64,000 nucleotides of DNA from Gramella sp. KN1008 (lineage in GTDB: Bacteria; Bacteroidota; Bacteroidia; Flavobacteriales; Flavobacteriaceae): assembly GCF_004332155.1 (NCBI RefSeq), contig NZ_SJDV01000003.1, positions 248,001-312,000 on the forward strand, given 5' to 3'. This document shows positions 1 to 9,486 of this stretch, one piece after another. Position 1 is the stretch's first letter. Each line of letters starts with the position of its first letter. The notes under the pieces were generated by a model. The model had not been told where the DNA came from. It saw only the letters and a list, made by a program, of their open reading frames with translations, and searched no databases. Both the position numbers and the translations under genes were made by a program.

Positions 1-63
1 TTTTAGGTCTAAAGGAAGAAAAAGGATATTCATAAAATCATAATTTTTAATAAACACACAACT

Positions 64-720
64 ATGAAATTTTTTATTGATACCGCTAATCTAGATCAGA
101 TAAAGGAAGCTCAGGAGCTAGGTGTTCTGGATGGCGTGACTACCAATCCTTCATTGATGGCCAAGGAAGGCATCACAGGAAAGGATAATATATTTACCCA
201 TTATATAAAGATCTGTGATCTTGTGGATGGCGATGTAAGTGCCGAGGTGATCGCAACAGACTTTGATGGTATCATAAGAGAAGGAGAGGAGCTTGCCGAA
301 TTACATGAGCAGATCGTAGTGAAGGTTCCTATGATCAAAGACGGGGTGAAAGCTTTAAAATATTTTAGTGATAAAGGGATCAAAACGAATTGCACTCTTG
401 TTTTTTCTGCAGGACAGGCTATTCTTGCTGCAAAAGCGGGAGCTACTTACGTCTCTCCATTTATTGGAAGACTGGATGATATTTCTACCAATGGTCTGGA
501 TCTGATAGCCGATATCAGGTTGATCTATGATAATTATGGATTTGAAACCGAGATCCTGGCCGCTTCGGTAAGACACACTATGCATGTTCTGGAATGTGCT
601 AAGATAGGTGCTGATGTGATGACAGGGCCTCTTTCTTCTATTGAAGGTTTACTAAAACATCCTTTAACAGATATCGGACTTGAAAAATTCCTTGCAGATT
701 ACAGAAAAGGTAATCAGTAA
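64..720 (+). CDS. fsa: Transaldolase-like fructose-6-phosphate aldolase
   Basis: This 218-residue protein belongs to the small, single-domain transaldolase/fructose-6-phosphate aldolase family, which joins or exchanges three-carbon dihydroxyacetone units on sugar phosphates in the cytoplasm. The sequence shows the family motif GVTTNPS at about residues 24-30 and the Schiff-base lysine in VVKVPM (Lys87). The length fits the short FSA/TalC group (about 215-220 residues), not classical 300-residue transaldolases. The gene stands alone, is followed by a hairpin terminator at 745-770, and faces a minus-strand lipoprotein gene. Whether it is a true transaldolase (pentose phosphate pathway) or a fructose-6-phosphate aldolase cannot be decided from the sequence; flavobacterial members are usually annotated as transaldolase. 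Confidence 0.93.
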   Translation: MKFFIDTANLDQIKEAQELGVLDGVTTNPSLMAKEGITGKDNIFTHYIKICDLVDGDVSAEVIATDFDGIIREGEELAELHEQIVVKVPMIKDGVKALKYFSDKGIKTNCTLVFSAGQAILAAKAGATYVSPFIGRLDDISTNGLDLIADIRLIYDNYGFETEILAASVRHTMHVLECAKIGADVMTGPLSSIEGLLKHPLTDIGLEKFLADYRKGNQ

Positions 721-744
721 TCTTAGAAACTGAATAGTATTTAG

Positions 745-770
745 AAGGGACGCTTTGGTGTCCCTTTTTT
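745..770 (+). terminator. Intrinsic terminator after the transaldolase gene
   Basis: A stem at 745-753 pairs with 758-766 (AAGGGACGC against GGTGTCCCTT, with one G-T pair) around a TTTG loop, and is followed by a run of T to 770. It lies 25 bases after the stop codon. Confidence 0.8.
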
Positions 771-854
771 AATTTATAGTGAGGCTTAATTTGCGAGCAG
801 GTAATCGGGAAACGGTTTCCTTTAAAATCCTTTGTGGCATTATTCCGGGAAAGT

Positions 855-2267
855 TCATTTATTAAGAAATTCCAGAAGTTCTGATTCAAATTCGGGGCTT
901 CCTAACTGTACATCGCCACGAACTATAGTTCCGTCCGAAGCAACAAAGAAAATTTTATTTAAATATTTTTTTAACGTTTCCTTACTTACATCCCGTTTGT
1001 CGATCTGGAATTCATTCTCCTTTTCATATCCAAAACTTTCAATTGTATTCCGCCATTTTTCCTGCTCCCCCATGTCTATATTTATGCCCATAAAGTTTAA
1101 TTCCGGATATTTCTTTTTTAACTGGTCCATAATATTATGTTGCCAGCGATGATGTGAATGGGAGTAAAGAGACCAGGCATAAGTCATCGTTGGGCCGTTT
1201 ATTACATCCCCATATTTAATCCGTTTTCCATCTGTATTATAGGCAGTAAAATTTTGAAGCGAATTCCCTACAAAAAAGTTTCTTTGAAAAGCAGCCAGTT
1301 CTTCTATTTTGTGAATGTTGGTATAATCAATCTGTGTAAGGATCTTCAATATGGAGTCCACACGACTTTCGCTCTCTGCCATTGTAATGGCCCGGGCAGC
1401 AAGCCTGTCGATAAATTCATTTTTTAACGAAGGAATGTTAGAAAGAGAATCTATCATTAAGATCCTTCGCTCTATATTGGGGAAGCTATGGATGTTATAA
1501 CACTTCCTTTTATCTTCATGGTTTTCTTTGCAATATTCAATAGACTTTGTCCGCAGGTAATCGTCAATAAGGTTTGTATAGACGTAATAATCCTGCATTT
1601 CCTCATTATTGAAATTTATGTCTTTGCGATAATAGGTGAAGTCTTCCGGAATTTCTTTGGCAAAACGCCTGTTATATTTATTTACCAGGAACGCATAGCG
1701 TTCTCTTAAATCGTAAAACTCATAATTTATACTGGCCCTTGCGATGGATATAAAATCTTCAGAGAACTCTTTCTTTTCGTTAAGCTCTTCCAGTCTGCTT
1801 AATCTTTCTTCTCTGATGGAGTCTGATATACGGGCGAATTCGGAAGGAGAAATATTGTATTTATTGATCACATAATCATTGTTCTTCCGGTTCTTTAGAA
1901 ACATTTCGAGAAGAAAATTGCTTTTTTCAGCTCCATCACCACTAAAATTCAACGACTCATCAAAGGCCAGGGTGTTGAGCCAGATGAGGATGCTGTCTCC
2001 CGGTTCAATATACATTACCTGGCTTTCAGGGGGGTGTTTAAAGGTATAAATGCCGCTCTCCAGATTGCTAAAATCCTTTCCAAACTGATTTTCTTCATCG
2101 AGAAATAGCGTATCTATGGTCTGATTTTCCCTGGAAAGGACTACGTAATCAGTTTCGGGATTATTTATTTGTCCGCCGAGAAAAATATCGGTTGATTCCA
2201 CAGAATTGTCCTTGCAACTCGTGAAAAACAGCACACAGCAAAAGATAAAGTAAAACAAATGTTTCAT
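855..2267 (-). CDS. Thioredoxin-fold (TlpA-like) lipoprotein lacking the CxxC motif
   Basis: This 470-residue protein starts with a lipoprotein signal ending in FTSC (Cys18), so it should be anchored in the envelope. Its C-terminal third (about 335-470) reads like a TlpA/AhpC-type thioredoxin domain: a strand ending in TYAW, a helix, then FMGINID and a late strand with a DGTIV segment. N-terminal residues 25-100 resemble the DUF4369-like beta domain that often precedes such thioredoxins in Bacteroidota. The redox motif expected after the first strand (WCxPC) is replaced by SLYSHSH at about 366-372, so no CxxC dithiol is present and thiol-disulfide exchange is unlikely. The middle (110-330) is helical and charged. 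The gene is monocistronic and its start is preceded by an imperfect hairpin at 2275-2308. Function is unknown. Confidence 0.8.
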   Translation of the reverse strand: MKHLFYFIFCCVLFFTSCKDNSVESTDIFLGGQINNPETDYVVLSRENQTIDTLFLDEENQFGKDFSNLESGIYTFKHPPESQVMYIEPGDSILIWLNTLAFDESLNFSGDGAEKSNFLLEMFLKNRKNNDYVINKYNISPSEFARISDSIREERLSRLEELNEKKEFSEDFISIARASINYEFYDLRERYAFLVNKYNRRFAKEIPEDFTYYRKDINFNNEEMQDYYVYTNLIDDYLRTKSIEYCKENHEDKRKCYNIHSFPNIERRILMIDSLSNIPSLKNEFIDRLAARAITMAESESRVDSILKILTQIDYTNIHKIEELAAFQRNFFVGNSLQNFTAYNTDGKRIKYGDVINGPTMTYAWSLYSHSHHRWQHNIMDQLKKKYPELNFMGINIDMGEQEKWRNTIESFGYEKENEFQIDKRDVSKETLKKYLNKIFFVASDGTIVRGDVQLGSPEFESELLEFLNK

Positions 2268-2274
2268 TCGGTGT

Positions 2275-2308
2275 ATTGGGCCATAAGGGCCACTTCGGTT
2301 GCCCCAAT
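2275..2308 (-). promoter_or_regulatory. Inverted repeat in the leader of the thioredoxin-fold lipoprotein gene
   Basis: On the plus strand ATTGGG (2275-2280) pairs with CCCAAT (2303-2308), and GGCCAC (2288-2293) pairs with GTTGCC (2298-2303) around a TTCG tetraloop with one mismatch. The two stems share base 2303, so they are alternatives or slip by one. The structure starts 7 bases upstream of the minus-strand start codon. In the plus direction it is followed by five T, but no plus-strand gene ends here. It may affect initiation of the lipoprotein gene; this is inference. Confidence 0.35.
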
Positions 2309-2407
2309 TTTTAACAAATATAGATGCTGCTATATGGCGGCGATGTTAAGCAGGCGTTAAATCAAATATTTAAAACGTTAATCTTTCTTAGTAATGTTGA
2401 TTATAAC

Positions 2408-2415
2408 TACTTTTG
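2408..2415 (+). promoter_or_regulatory. Bacteroidota -7 promoter box (TACTTTTG) for the ABC-F gene
   Basis: TACTTTTG matches the TAnnTTTG consensus of the Bacteroidota primary sigma factor and lies 23 bases before the ATG of the ABC-F gene. A weak T-rich -33 region lies about 20 bases upstream. Confidence 0.6.
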
Positions 2416-2426
2416 CAAAAAATTAA

Positions 2427-4064
<1,638 letters not shown>

Positions 4065-4090
4065 TGACTTATTGAGAATATATTGAAAAA

Positions 4091-4117
4091 GCCCCATGCA
4101 CAAGCATGGGGCTTTTT
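4091..4117. terminator. Bidirectional intrinsic terminator
   Basis: A perfect 9-bp stem (GCCCCATGC, 4091-4099, with 4104-4112) carries an ACAA loop, five A before it and five T after it. It can end both the plus-strand ABC-F gene and the convergent minus-strand receptor gene. Confidence 0.92.
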
Positions 4118-4138
4118 ACTGGCTATCAAATTAACATT

Positions 4139-6499
4139 TTAGAAAATTCCACCACCTCCGGCTTCGTTGTCATCTCTGTTCTTGCGTTTAAAGGCCCGGT
4201 TTTTTCCTCCTCCGAATCGGTAAGAAAATCCGAGATATACGGTCTGAGTTTCACCTTTGAACCTTCCTTCCTGTTTAAACGGTCGGCCGTCATACACACT
4301 GAATTCCTGAGTGTTGAACACATCGTTGAAGTTCAGGCTAAGAGTAGCCTTATTGTCTTTAAGAAATGAATATCTGGTCCCCAGGTTTATAAAATACATT
4401 GGGTCCATATCCAGCTGAAGATCCCTGCTTTTGCTTCGATATAATCCGAATAAAGAAAAACTAAGGGATTCTGTGGCTTTAAAATTGTGACTGCTTCTAA
4501 AAGTATAAGCTTCATTATCGATTTCGATAAATTCGGTTCCAGCCACACCTTTTAAAGTCTGTCCATATAATTCAAGTGCGCTGTTCGTGCTCCACCAGTC
4601 GGTGAATTTATAATTAGTAGAGAATTCCACCCCGTACGAATCATTTGAGTCGAAATTAGCAAAGGTTAATATTAATGATCCTGGTTCACCTTCAACGGCA
4701 TTGAAAACCTGGTTGATCTGATCTACTGTTCTACGGAAGAAAACTCCGGCCGTAAAATTTCCTTTTTTCTTAAAATTCCGGGTATAATTTAATTCAAAGG
4801 AATTGGTGAACTGTGGCTGTAGTTCCGGGTTACCGGTAACGGTTAACCTTGGTGAGCTCACTTCTCTTATAGGATTCACCTGCCCGAATCCCGGTCTGTC
4901 CACTCTGCGGCTGTAACTAAACTGGTAGGAATTCTTTTCACTCGGATTATAAGTTAGAAAGCCTGAAGGATATACCGTAAAGTAGTTGTCTTCATAGACC
5001 TTCTCAGCATTGTAGATTGCATCCACGTTAAAACTTTCCAGTCTGGCACCTAGCTGGTAAGACCATTTTTCGAAATTCTGTCCGAACGTTGTATAAAAAC
5101 TATAGATGTCACGTTTATACTGGTAATCTGAATCTGCAAAATCCGGGTTAGTAGATGTATAGTCATTATCTGTGTCCAGAAGTCTGGCTTCTGCTCCCAT
5201 TTCCAGTTTTGATTGATCACTCAATGGATTTACATAATCTATATTAGCAGTGATATTCTCACGGGACTCCTTTACAAAATCATTATATGGTTCAAAATCC
5301 AGTTGGGTATCTCTGAATCTTACCGAAGTATTTTCATCTTCATCAAAGGTGTTATAGTCTAATTCAAACTGGATATCGTGCCCTTGCTTTTCAAAATCGT
5401 GATCGTATAGGAAGTTATAGGTTGAATTCACATTGTCAAAATTCAGATCCAATAACTGGGTAAGGTTCCTTGACGGATCGTTATCATCAAAAGAGGAAAT
5501 GTTACCGTTAGGTCCGCCTTCATAATGATTCTGATTAGTGTAAAAAGAAAAGGTGTTCTTTTCGTCCAGGTAGAAGTCAACACCCAGCTTATATAAATAG
5601 GATTCTCTCTGGTTAACAACATCGAACGCCTGTCTTGCATTCTGTTCGGGAAGATTTATTCTACCGCCAAATCCATTTTTTCCAAAGTTAGTGCCCAAAT
5701 TGGTGTAAAAATTAAATTTTCCGGTTCTGTAGTTCATGTCTACGGTCCCATTGAACCTGGTATTTTCACCAAGAGTAAGGCCGGTGTTAAGATTTCCGTT
5801 GAATCCCTGGTTGGCATTCTTATGTAACACAATATTGATGATCCCGCTCATTCCTTCAGGATTGTATTTTGCTGAAGGATTGGTGATCAATTCGATACTT
5901 TTGATAGACGTGGAAGGTATCTGCTTTAATAATTGTGCGGGATCCATATTGGTTGGCTTTCCATCTACAAGGATACGAACGTTGGAATTACCTCTCATGG
6001 AAATATTCCCGTCCTGATCAACATTAACTGAAGGGATATTCACCATGATTTCTGAGGCGCTTGCTCCAGTGGTCATAAGGTCCTTTCCAACATTGATAAC
6101 CTTGCGGTCTACGCGCTGTTCAATAGTGGTCCGTTCAGCAACCACCACTGTTTCATCCAGCATCGCAACATCAGGTTCCAGTTTTATCACTCCAATGTCC
6201 AGATTGAAGCTGTTTTTATCAATATGAACCTCTTTTGTAAAGGTCTTATAGCCGATGAACTGAACCTTGAATATATAGTCTCCAGCCTTAATATTGGAAA
6301 TGGTGAAGGTCCCGTCATCGCTGGAAGTGATCCCGGTAACCAGATTGCCCTCCATGTCATTGATAATTACAGTAGCATAGGGGATAGGTTCATTGAGATC
6401 CCGGTCTATGACTGAACCGGAGATCTTTCCCACAGGATCGGTAAAAGCCATACTGATGGCTGAAGTAAAAATTAGGAAACTTAAGATTAACTGTTTCAT
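4139..6499 (-). CDS. TonB-dependent-receptor-like outer membrane beta-barrel protein
   Basis: This 786-residue exported protein has a signal peptide (about 1-20), a carboxypeptidase-regulatory-like beta-sandwich (about 25-110, starting GKISGSVIDRDLNEPIPYAT), a plug domain (about 115-225, with VRILVDGKPT and the GMSGIINIVLHK segment) and a long C-terminal barrel of the OMP_b-brl_3 type with repeated aromatic-rich strands. It ends in a basic, glycine-rich tail (GGGKNRAFKRKNRDDNEAGG, then GGIF). No SusD partner is adjacent, so it is not a classical polysaccharide-utilisation pair. The substrate cannot be told; members of this group are linked to peptide, siderophore or unknown substrates. The 298-base upstream region contains a separate minus-strand terminator (6642-6669). 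Confidence 0.9.
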   Translation of the reverse strand: MKQLILSFLIFTSAISMAFTDPVGKISGSVIDRDLNEPIPYATVIINDMEGNLVTGITSSDDGTFTISNIKAGDYIFKVQFIGYKTFTKEVHIDKNSFNLDIGVIKLEPDVAMLDETVVVAERTTIEQRVDRKVINVGKDLMTTGASASEIMVNIPSVNVDQDGNISMRGNSNVRILVDGKPTNMDPAQLLKQIPSTSIKSIELITNPSAKYNPEGMSGIINIVLHKNANQGFNGNLNTGLTLGENTRFNGTVDMNYRTGKFNFYTNLGTNFGKNGFGGRINLPEQNARQAFDVVNQRESYLYKLGVDFYLDEKNTFSFYTNQNHYEGGPNGNISSFDDNDPSRNLTQLLDLNFDNVNSTYNFLYDHDFEKQGHDIQFELDYNTFDEDENTSVRFRDTQLDFEPYNDFVKESRENITANIDYVNPLSDQSKLEMGAEARLLDTDNDYTSTNPDFADSDYQYKRDIYSFYTTFGQNFEKWSYQLGARLESFNVDAIYNAEKVYEDNYFTVYPSGFLTYNPSEKNSYQFSYSRRVDRPGFGQVNPIREVSSPRLTVTGNPELQPQFTNSFELNYTRNFKKKGNFTAGVFFRRTVDQINQVFNAVEGEPGSLILTFANFDSNDSYGVEFSTNYKFTDWWSTNSALELYGQTLKGVAGTEFIEIDNEAYTFRSSHNFKATESLSFSLFGLYRSKSRDLQLDMDPMYFINLGTRYSFLKDNKATLSLNFNDVFNTQEFSVYDGRPFKQEGRFKGETQTVYLGFSYRFGGGKNRAFKRKNRDDNEAGGGGIF

Positions 6500-6641
6500 T
6501 TTTTGATTGATTTGATGATTATTATGTTAAGCAAATTACTTTGTAATGCATAATAGATGAACACATGATGGCGCAAAAATGAACTGGCCTCTATTATAAA
6601 GACGACCAAAAACTGTTTTCGTTACAATGTTTTTAAAAAAA

Positions 6642-6669
6642 GCCTGCATTTCGGTAAGGAAATGCAGGC
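6642..6669 (-). terminator. Orphan minus-strand terminator, possible small RNA end
   Basis: GCCTGCATTTC (6642-6652) and GAAATGCAGGC (6659-6669) form a perfect 11-bp stem with a six-base loop. On the minus strand the stem is followed by a run of seven T; on the plus strand no T-run follows. No minus-strand gene ends before it, because the next gene at higher coordinates (6798) is on the plus strand. It therefore ends either an unannotated small RNA read from about 6670-6800 or a prematurely terminated leader of the receptor gene. Confidence 0.75.
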
Positions 6670-6785
6670 ATGGCAAAATCACCGGTATTAACACTAACCA
6701 TCAAATTTTAATAGGATGATTCTGCAAGGGCCGGTCCTCAGTCTAAAGACTATTCCAGGTAGGGAATGTTACACTTTATTTTATG

Positions 6786-6793
6786 TAACTTTG
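6786..6793 (+). promoter_or_regulatory. -7 promoter box (TAACTTTG) abutting the CoA-binding protein gene
   Basis: TAACTTTG is a perfect TAnnTTTG match that ends only four bases before the ATG at 6798. If used, transcription would start at or next to the start codon, giving a leaderless or nearly leaderless mRNA. Confidence 0.6.
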
Positions 6794-6797
6794 AAAT

Positions 6798-7160
6798 ATG
6801 AAGAAAAAAACTCTTGTAATTGGAGCCTCTCTAAACCCTGCCCGCTATTCAAATCTTGCCATTAACCGCCTGGTAAAACATGGACAGCCTACGGTGGCTA
6901 TTGGTTTACGAACCGGTAAGTTGAACGGTGTGGAAATTGAGACAGAAAAGCTTCCGTTTGAAAATATAGATACTGTTACTCTTTATCTTAATGCAAAGAG
7001 GCAAAGGGACTATTATGATTATATCCTTTCCCTGAAACCTCACAGAGTAATATTCAACCCCGGTACCGAGAATCCTGAATTATATGACCTTCTTAAAAAG
7101 AACGGGATCTATTTTGAAAATGCCTGCACCTTAGTCATGCTTTCTTCTCACCAGTATTAG
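6798..7160 (+). CDS. CoA-binding domain protein (YccU-like)
   Basis: This 120-residue cytoplasmic protein is a single Rossmann-type CoA-binding domain, as in the YccU family and the N-terminus of succinyl-CoA synthetase alpha. It begins with TLVIGASLNPARYS (nucleotide-binding turn) and has the conserved FNPGTENPEL segment near residue 95. Family length is about 120-140 residues. The exact ligand and role are not established. Its last 30 bases overlap the end of the convergent symporter gene. Confidence 0.85.
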   Translation: MKKKTLVIGASLNPARYSNLAINRLVKHGQPTVAIGLRTGKLNGVEIETEKLPFENIDTVTLYLNAKRQRDYYDYILSLKPHRVIFNPGTENPELYDLLKKNGIYFENACTLVMLSSHQY

Positions 7161-8576
7161 GCCTAAAAAGGTTAGAAATCCATTAAGGATCAGTATAAAG
7201 AATCCAAATTCAAAACCAAACCATACCAGACTATTCAGACTAATTATATACGATAGAATCGGAGCCGCAATGGCAATTATTGGTACCAGTTTATCTTTAA
7301 CCTTCCATTTTGTAAATAATCCAAAGGTATAAAGTCCTAATAGCGGTCCGTAGGTATAACCTGCAAACTGGAAGAGCTTATTGATCACACTTTTATCTGC
7401 AATGGCATATTTAAATGCAAGCATTACAAGCACGAGTAATACTGAAATTGCCACATGTATCTGTTTCCTTATTCTTACCTGTTTCTTTTCATCATATCTC
7501 TTTTCAATATCAATTATATCAATACTAAAGGAGGTTGTAAGTGATGTAAGAGCACTATCGGCACTGGAATAGGCGGCTGCTATCAATCCTAATATAAAGA
7601 ACACCGCTACGGCAAATCCAAGATCACCACTGGTTGCTATCGCCGGAAAGAGGTCGTCTCTCTGTTCGGTTATTCCGTTAAGGTCAGCATAATCTGTGAG
7701 CAATACTCCTAATGCGAGGAAAAGAAAATTTCCAAAAACCAGTACGATGGTAAACCAGAACATGTTTTTCTGTGCATCTTTCAGGCTGCGGCAGGTGAGG
7801 TTCTTCTGCATCATATCCTGGTCCAGGCCGGTCATTACTATTGCGATGAAAGCACCAGAGAGGAATTGTTTTACAAAATGATCCTTGCTCTTCCAGTCTT
7901 CGAAAAAGAAAATCTGGGAATGTTCACTTTCCGAAAGATACCCCAGCAGATTTTTAACGGAAAAACCCAGGTCTTCAGATATAAAATAGATGGTGATTCC
8001 CAATGCCAGAAGCATGAAGAAGGTCTGCAGGGTATCCGTCCAAACGATGGTCTTTATCCCACTCTTAAAAGTGTAAAGCCATATTAGCAGGATGGTAATG
8101 GATACAGTGACATAATAAGGCACACCCATTGAATCAAAGACTATAAGCTGTAAGACATTGGCTACCAGGAACAATCTAAAACTGGCTCCAACTACCCTGG
8201 ATAATAGAAAGAACGAAGCCCCGGTTTTATAGGAATAGTTTCCAAACCTGTTGTCCAGATATGTATAGATGGAGGTGAGGTTCATTTTATAGTAGAGAGG
8301 GAGTAATACCTGCGCTATAACCGCATAACCCACTGTATAGCCCAGAACCACCTGGAAATAACTAAAGGAGTCACTTTCTACAGTCCCCGGGATAGAGATA
8401 AAGGTGATCCCGCTCAGAGAGGCACCTATCATTCCGAAAGCGACGAGATACCATGGGGCCTGTTGGTTAGCCTTAAAGAACTCAGCATTTGAACCACCAC
8501 GACCGGTGAGATACGATATAAGGATTAGCACTGCGAAGTAGGCGGCAACGAGAATGAGAATTTGATATGGTTGCAT
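7131..8576 (-). CDS. Sodium:solute symporter (SSS family)
   Basis: This 481-residue membrane protein has about 13 hydrophobic segments and the LeuT-fold pattern of the sodium/solute symporter family. Typical features are the N-terminal RGGSNAEFF segment followed by WYLVAFGMIGASLSGITF, and the conserved AAAYSSADSALTSLTTSFSIDI region near residue 335, which carries sodium-site serines. It should import a small organic solute together with sodium in the inner membrane. The substrate is not predictable; relatives carry sugars, sialic acid, proline or carboxylates. The 3' end overlaps the CoA-binding protein gene by 30 bases in convergent orientation. Monocistronic. Confidence 0.92.
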   Translation of the reverse strand: MQPYQILILVAAYFAVLILISYLTGRGGSNAEFFKANQQAPWYLVAFGMIGASLSGITFISIPGTVESDSFSYFQVVLGYTVGYAVIAQVLLPLYYKMNLTSIYTYLDNRFGNYSYKTGASFFLLSRVVGASFRLFLVANVLQLIVFDSMGVPYYVTVSITILLIWLYTFKSGIKTIVWTDTLQTFFMLLALGITIYFISEDLGFSVKNLLGYLSESEHSQIFFFEDWKSKDHFVKQFLSGAFIAIVMTGLDQDMMQKNLTCRSLKDAQKNMFWFTIVLVFGNFLFLALGVLLTDYADLNGITEQRDDLFPAIATSGDLGFAVAVFFILGLIAAAYSSADSALTSLTTSFSIDIIDIEKRYDEKKQVRIRKQIHVAISVLLVLVMLAFKYAIADKSVINKLFQFAGYTYGPLLGLYTFGLFTKWKVKDKLVPIIAIAAPILSYIISLNSLVWFGFEFGFFILILNGFLTFLGLILVRRKHD

Positions 8577-8642
8577 AGGTTGATGTTATGCGCGGCAATT
8601 TACAAATTAAGCTTTAAGTAATCTCAGGAGTCAAAAAAATCA

Positions 8643-8650
8643 TAAATTCG
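8643..8650 (+). promoter_or_regulatory. -7-like box (TAAATTCG) directly before recR
   Basis: TAAATTCG differs from TAnnTTTG by one base and ends three bases before the recR ATG (8654), the same close spacing as at 6786-6793 and 34415-34422. Confidence 0.4.
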
Positions 8651-8653
8651 CAT

Positions 8654-9271
8654 ATGGATTTTTCTTCAAAATTACTGGAGCAGGCGGTTGATGAAATGTC
8701 GCAATTGCCGGGGATAGGAAAGCGTACTGCGCTTCGATTAGTGTTGCATTTACTTAAGCAACCGGAGGAACAAACCACCCGCCTTTCTCATGCCTTAAAG
8801 AATCTTCGGAATAATATTAAACTATGCAGAAACTGCTATAATATCAGTGACACAGAATTATGTGAAATATGTGCCAATCCCTCAAGAATATCGGAAATTG
8901 TTTGTGTGGTAGAGGATATCCGGGATGTGATGGCCATTGAGAATACTGGTCAGTATCGGGGTCATTATCATGTGCTGGGTGGAAAGATAAATCCTATGGA
9001 TGGAGTGGGGCCGTCACAGCTAAATATCAAACCGCTTATTGAAAAGATTGCGGAAGGTAAAGTGGAAGAGATCATCTTTGCATTAAGCAGTACGCTGGAA
9101 GGTGATACTACTAACTTTTATATTTTTAAACAACTGGAAGGCACCAATGTAAAGACTTCTACCATCGCGAGGGGGATTTCAGTAGGAGATGAGCTGGAAT
9201 ATGCCGATGAGGTCACGTTAGGGAGAAGTATTACTAACAGGATACCTTTCGAGAATTCAATGAAAGGCTGA
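8654..9271 (+). CDS. recR: Recombination mediator protein RecR
   Basis: The 205-residue protein matches RecR over its full usual length. It has the N-terminal helix-hairpin-helix ([12 protein letters not shown], about 18-30), a four-cysteine zinc finger (Cys58, Cys61, Cys70, Cys73) and a Toprim domain (about 82-180, with [12 protein letters not shown] and [16 protein letters not shown]). RecR works with RecF and RecO to load RecA onto gapped DNA. recF and recO are not in this window. The gene diverges from the symporter gene and stands alone. Confidence 0.97.
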   Translation: MDFSSKLLEQAVDEMSQLPGIGKRTALRLVLHLLKQPEEQTTRLSHALKNLRNNIKLCRNCYNISDTELCEICANPSRISEIVCVVEDIRDVMAIENTGQYRGHYHVLGGKINPMDGVGPSQLNIKPLIEKIAEGKVEEIIFALSSTLEGDTTNFYIFKQLEGTNVKTSTIARGISVGDELEYADEVTLGRSITNRIPFENSMKG

Positions 9272-9441
9272 AAATATCCCGTTTTTCTGCTTCACTTTTT
9301 CTTTAAAACGCCGAAAACTTTTTCAATTCCGTCTCTGAAATCGTAATTTTAGCGGGAATTTAAATTGAGTATCCGGGTAGAAGAAATTCAGAATAAATTA
9401 ATTTTATTGATTTTTTAATATTTAATAAGCGGTATTTTAAT

Positions 9442-9449
9442 TAAATTCG
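9442..9449 (+). promoter_or_regulatory. -7-like box (TAAATTCG) before the E2 gene
   Basis: TAAATTCG is a one-mismatch version of TAnnTTTG, 37 bases before the ATG at 9487, inside a strongly AT-rich 215-base leader (9272-9486) in which I see no other feature. Confidence 0.4.
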
Positions 9450-9486
9450 CAATACAAATAACCAAAATCACATCTGATTTAAAGAT

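Larger units (their letters stand above)
6500..6797. other. Intergenic region between the receptor and CoA-binding genes
   Basis: The two flanking genes diverge here. The region holds the minus-strand terminator at 6642-6669, a small hairpin-forming stretch (AGTCTAAAGACT near 6738-6749), and the plus-strand promoter box at 6786-6793. On the minus strand a 22-codon reading frame runs through the terminator stem (starting MVSVNTGDFAMP), but its overlap with the hairpin makes real coding doubtful. No convincing protein gene is present. Confidence 0.5.

Noticed and set aside
5443..5640. Long frames antisense or out of frame within the receptor gene
   Set aside because: They lack start context, composition and family features, and are explained by the codon use of the real gene.
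6642..6717. A 22-codon minus-strand frame (MVSVNTGDFAMP...) ending in the terminator hairpin
   Set aside because: Its second half is the hairpin stem and its T-run, so the coding look is forced by the repeat. No ribosome binding signal was seen.
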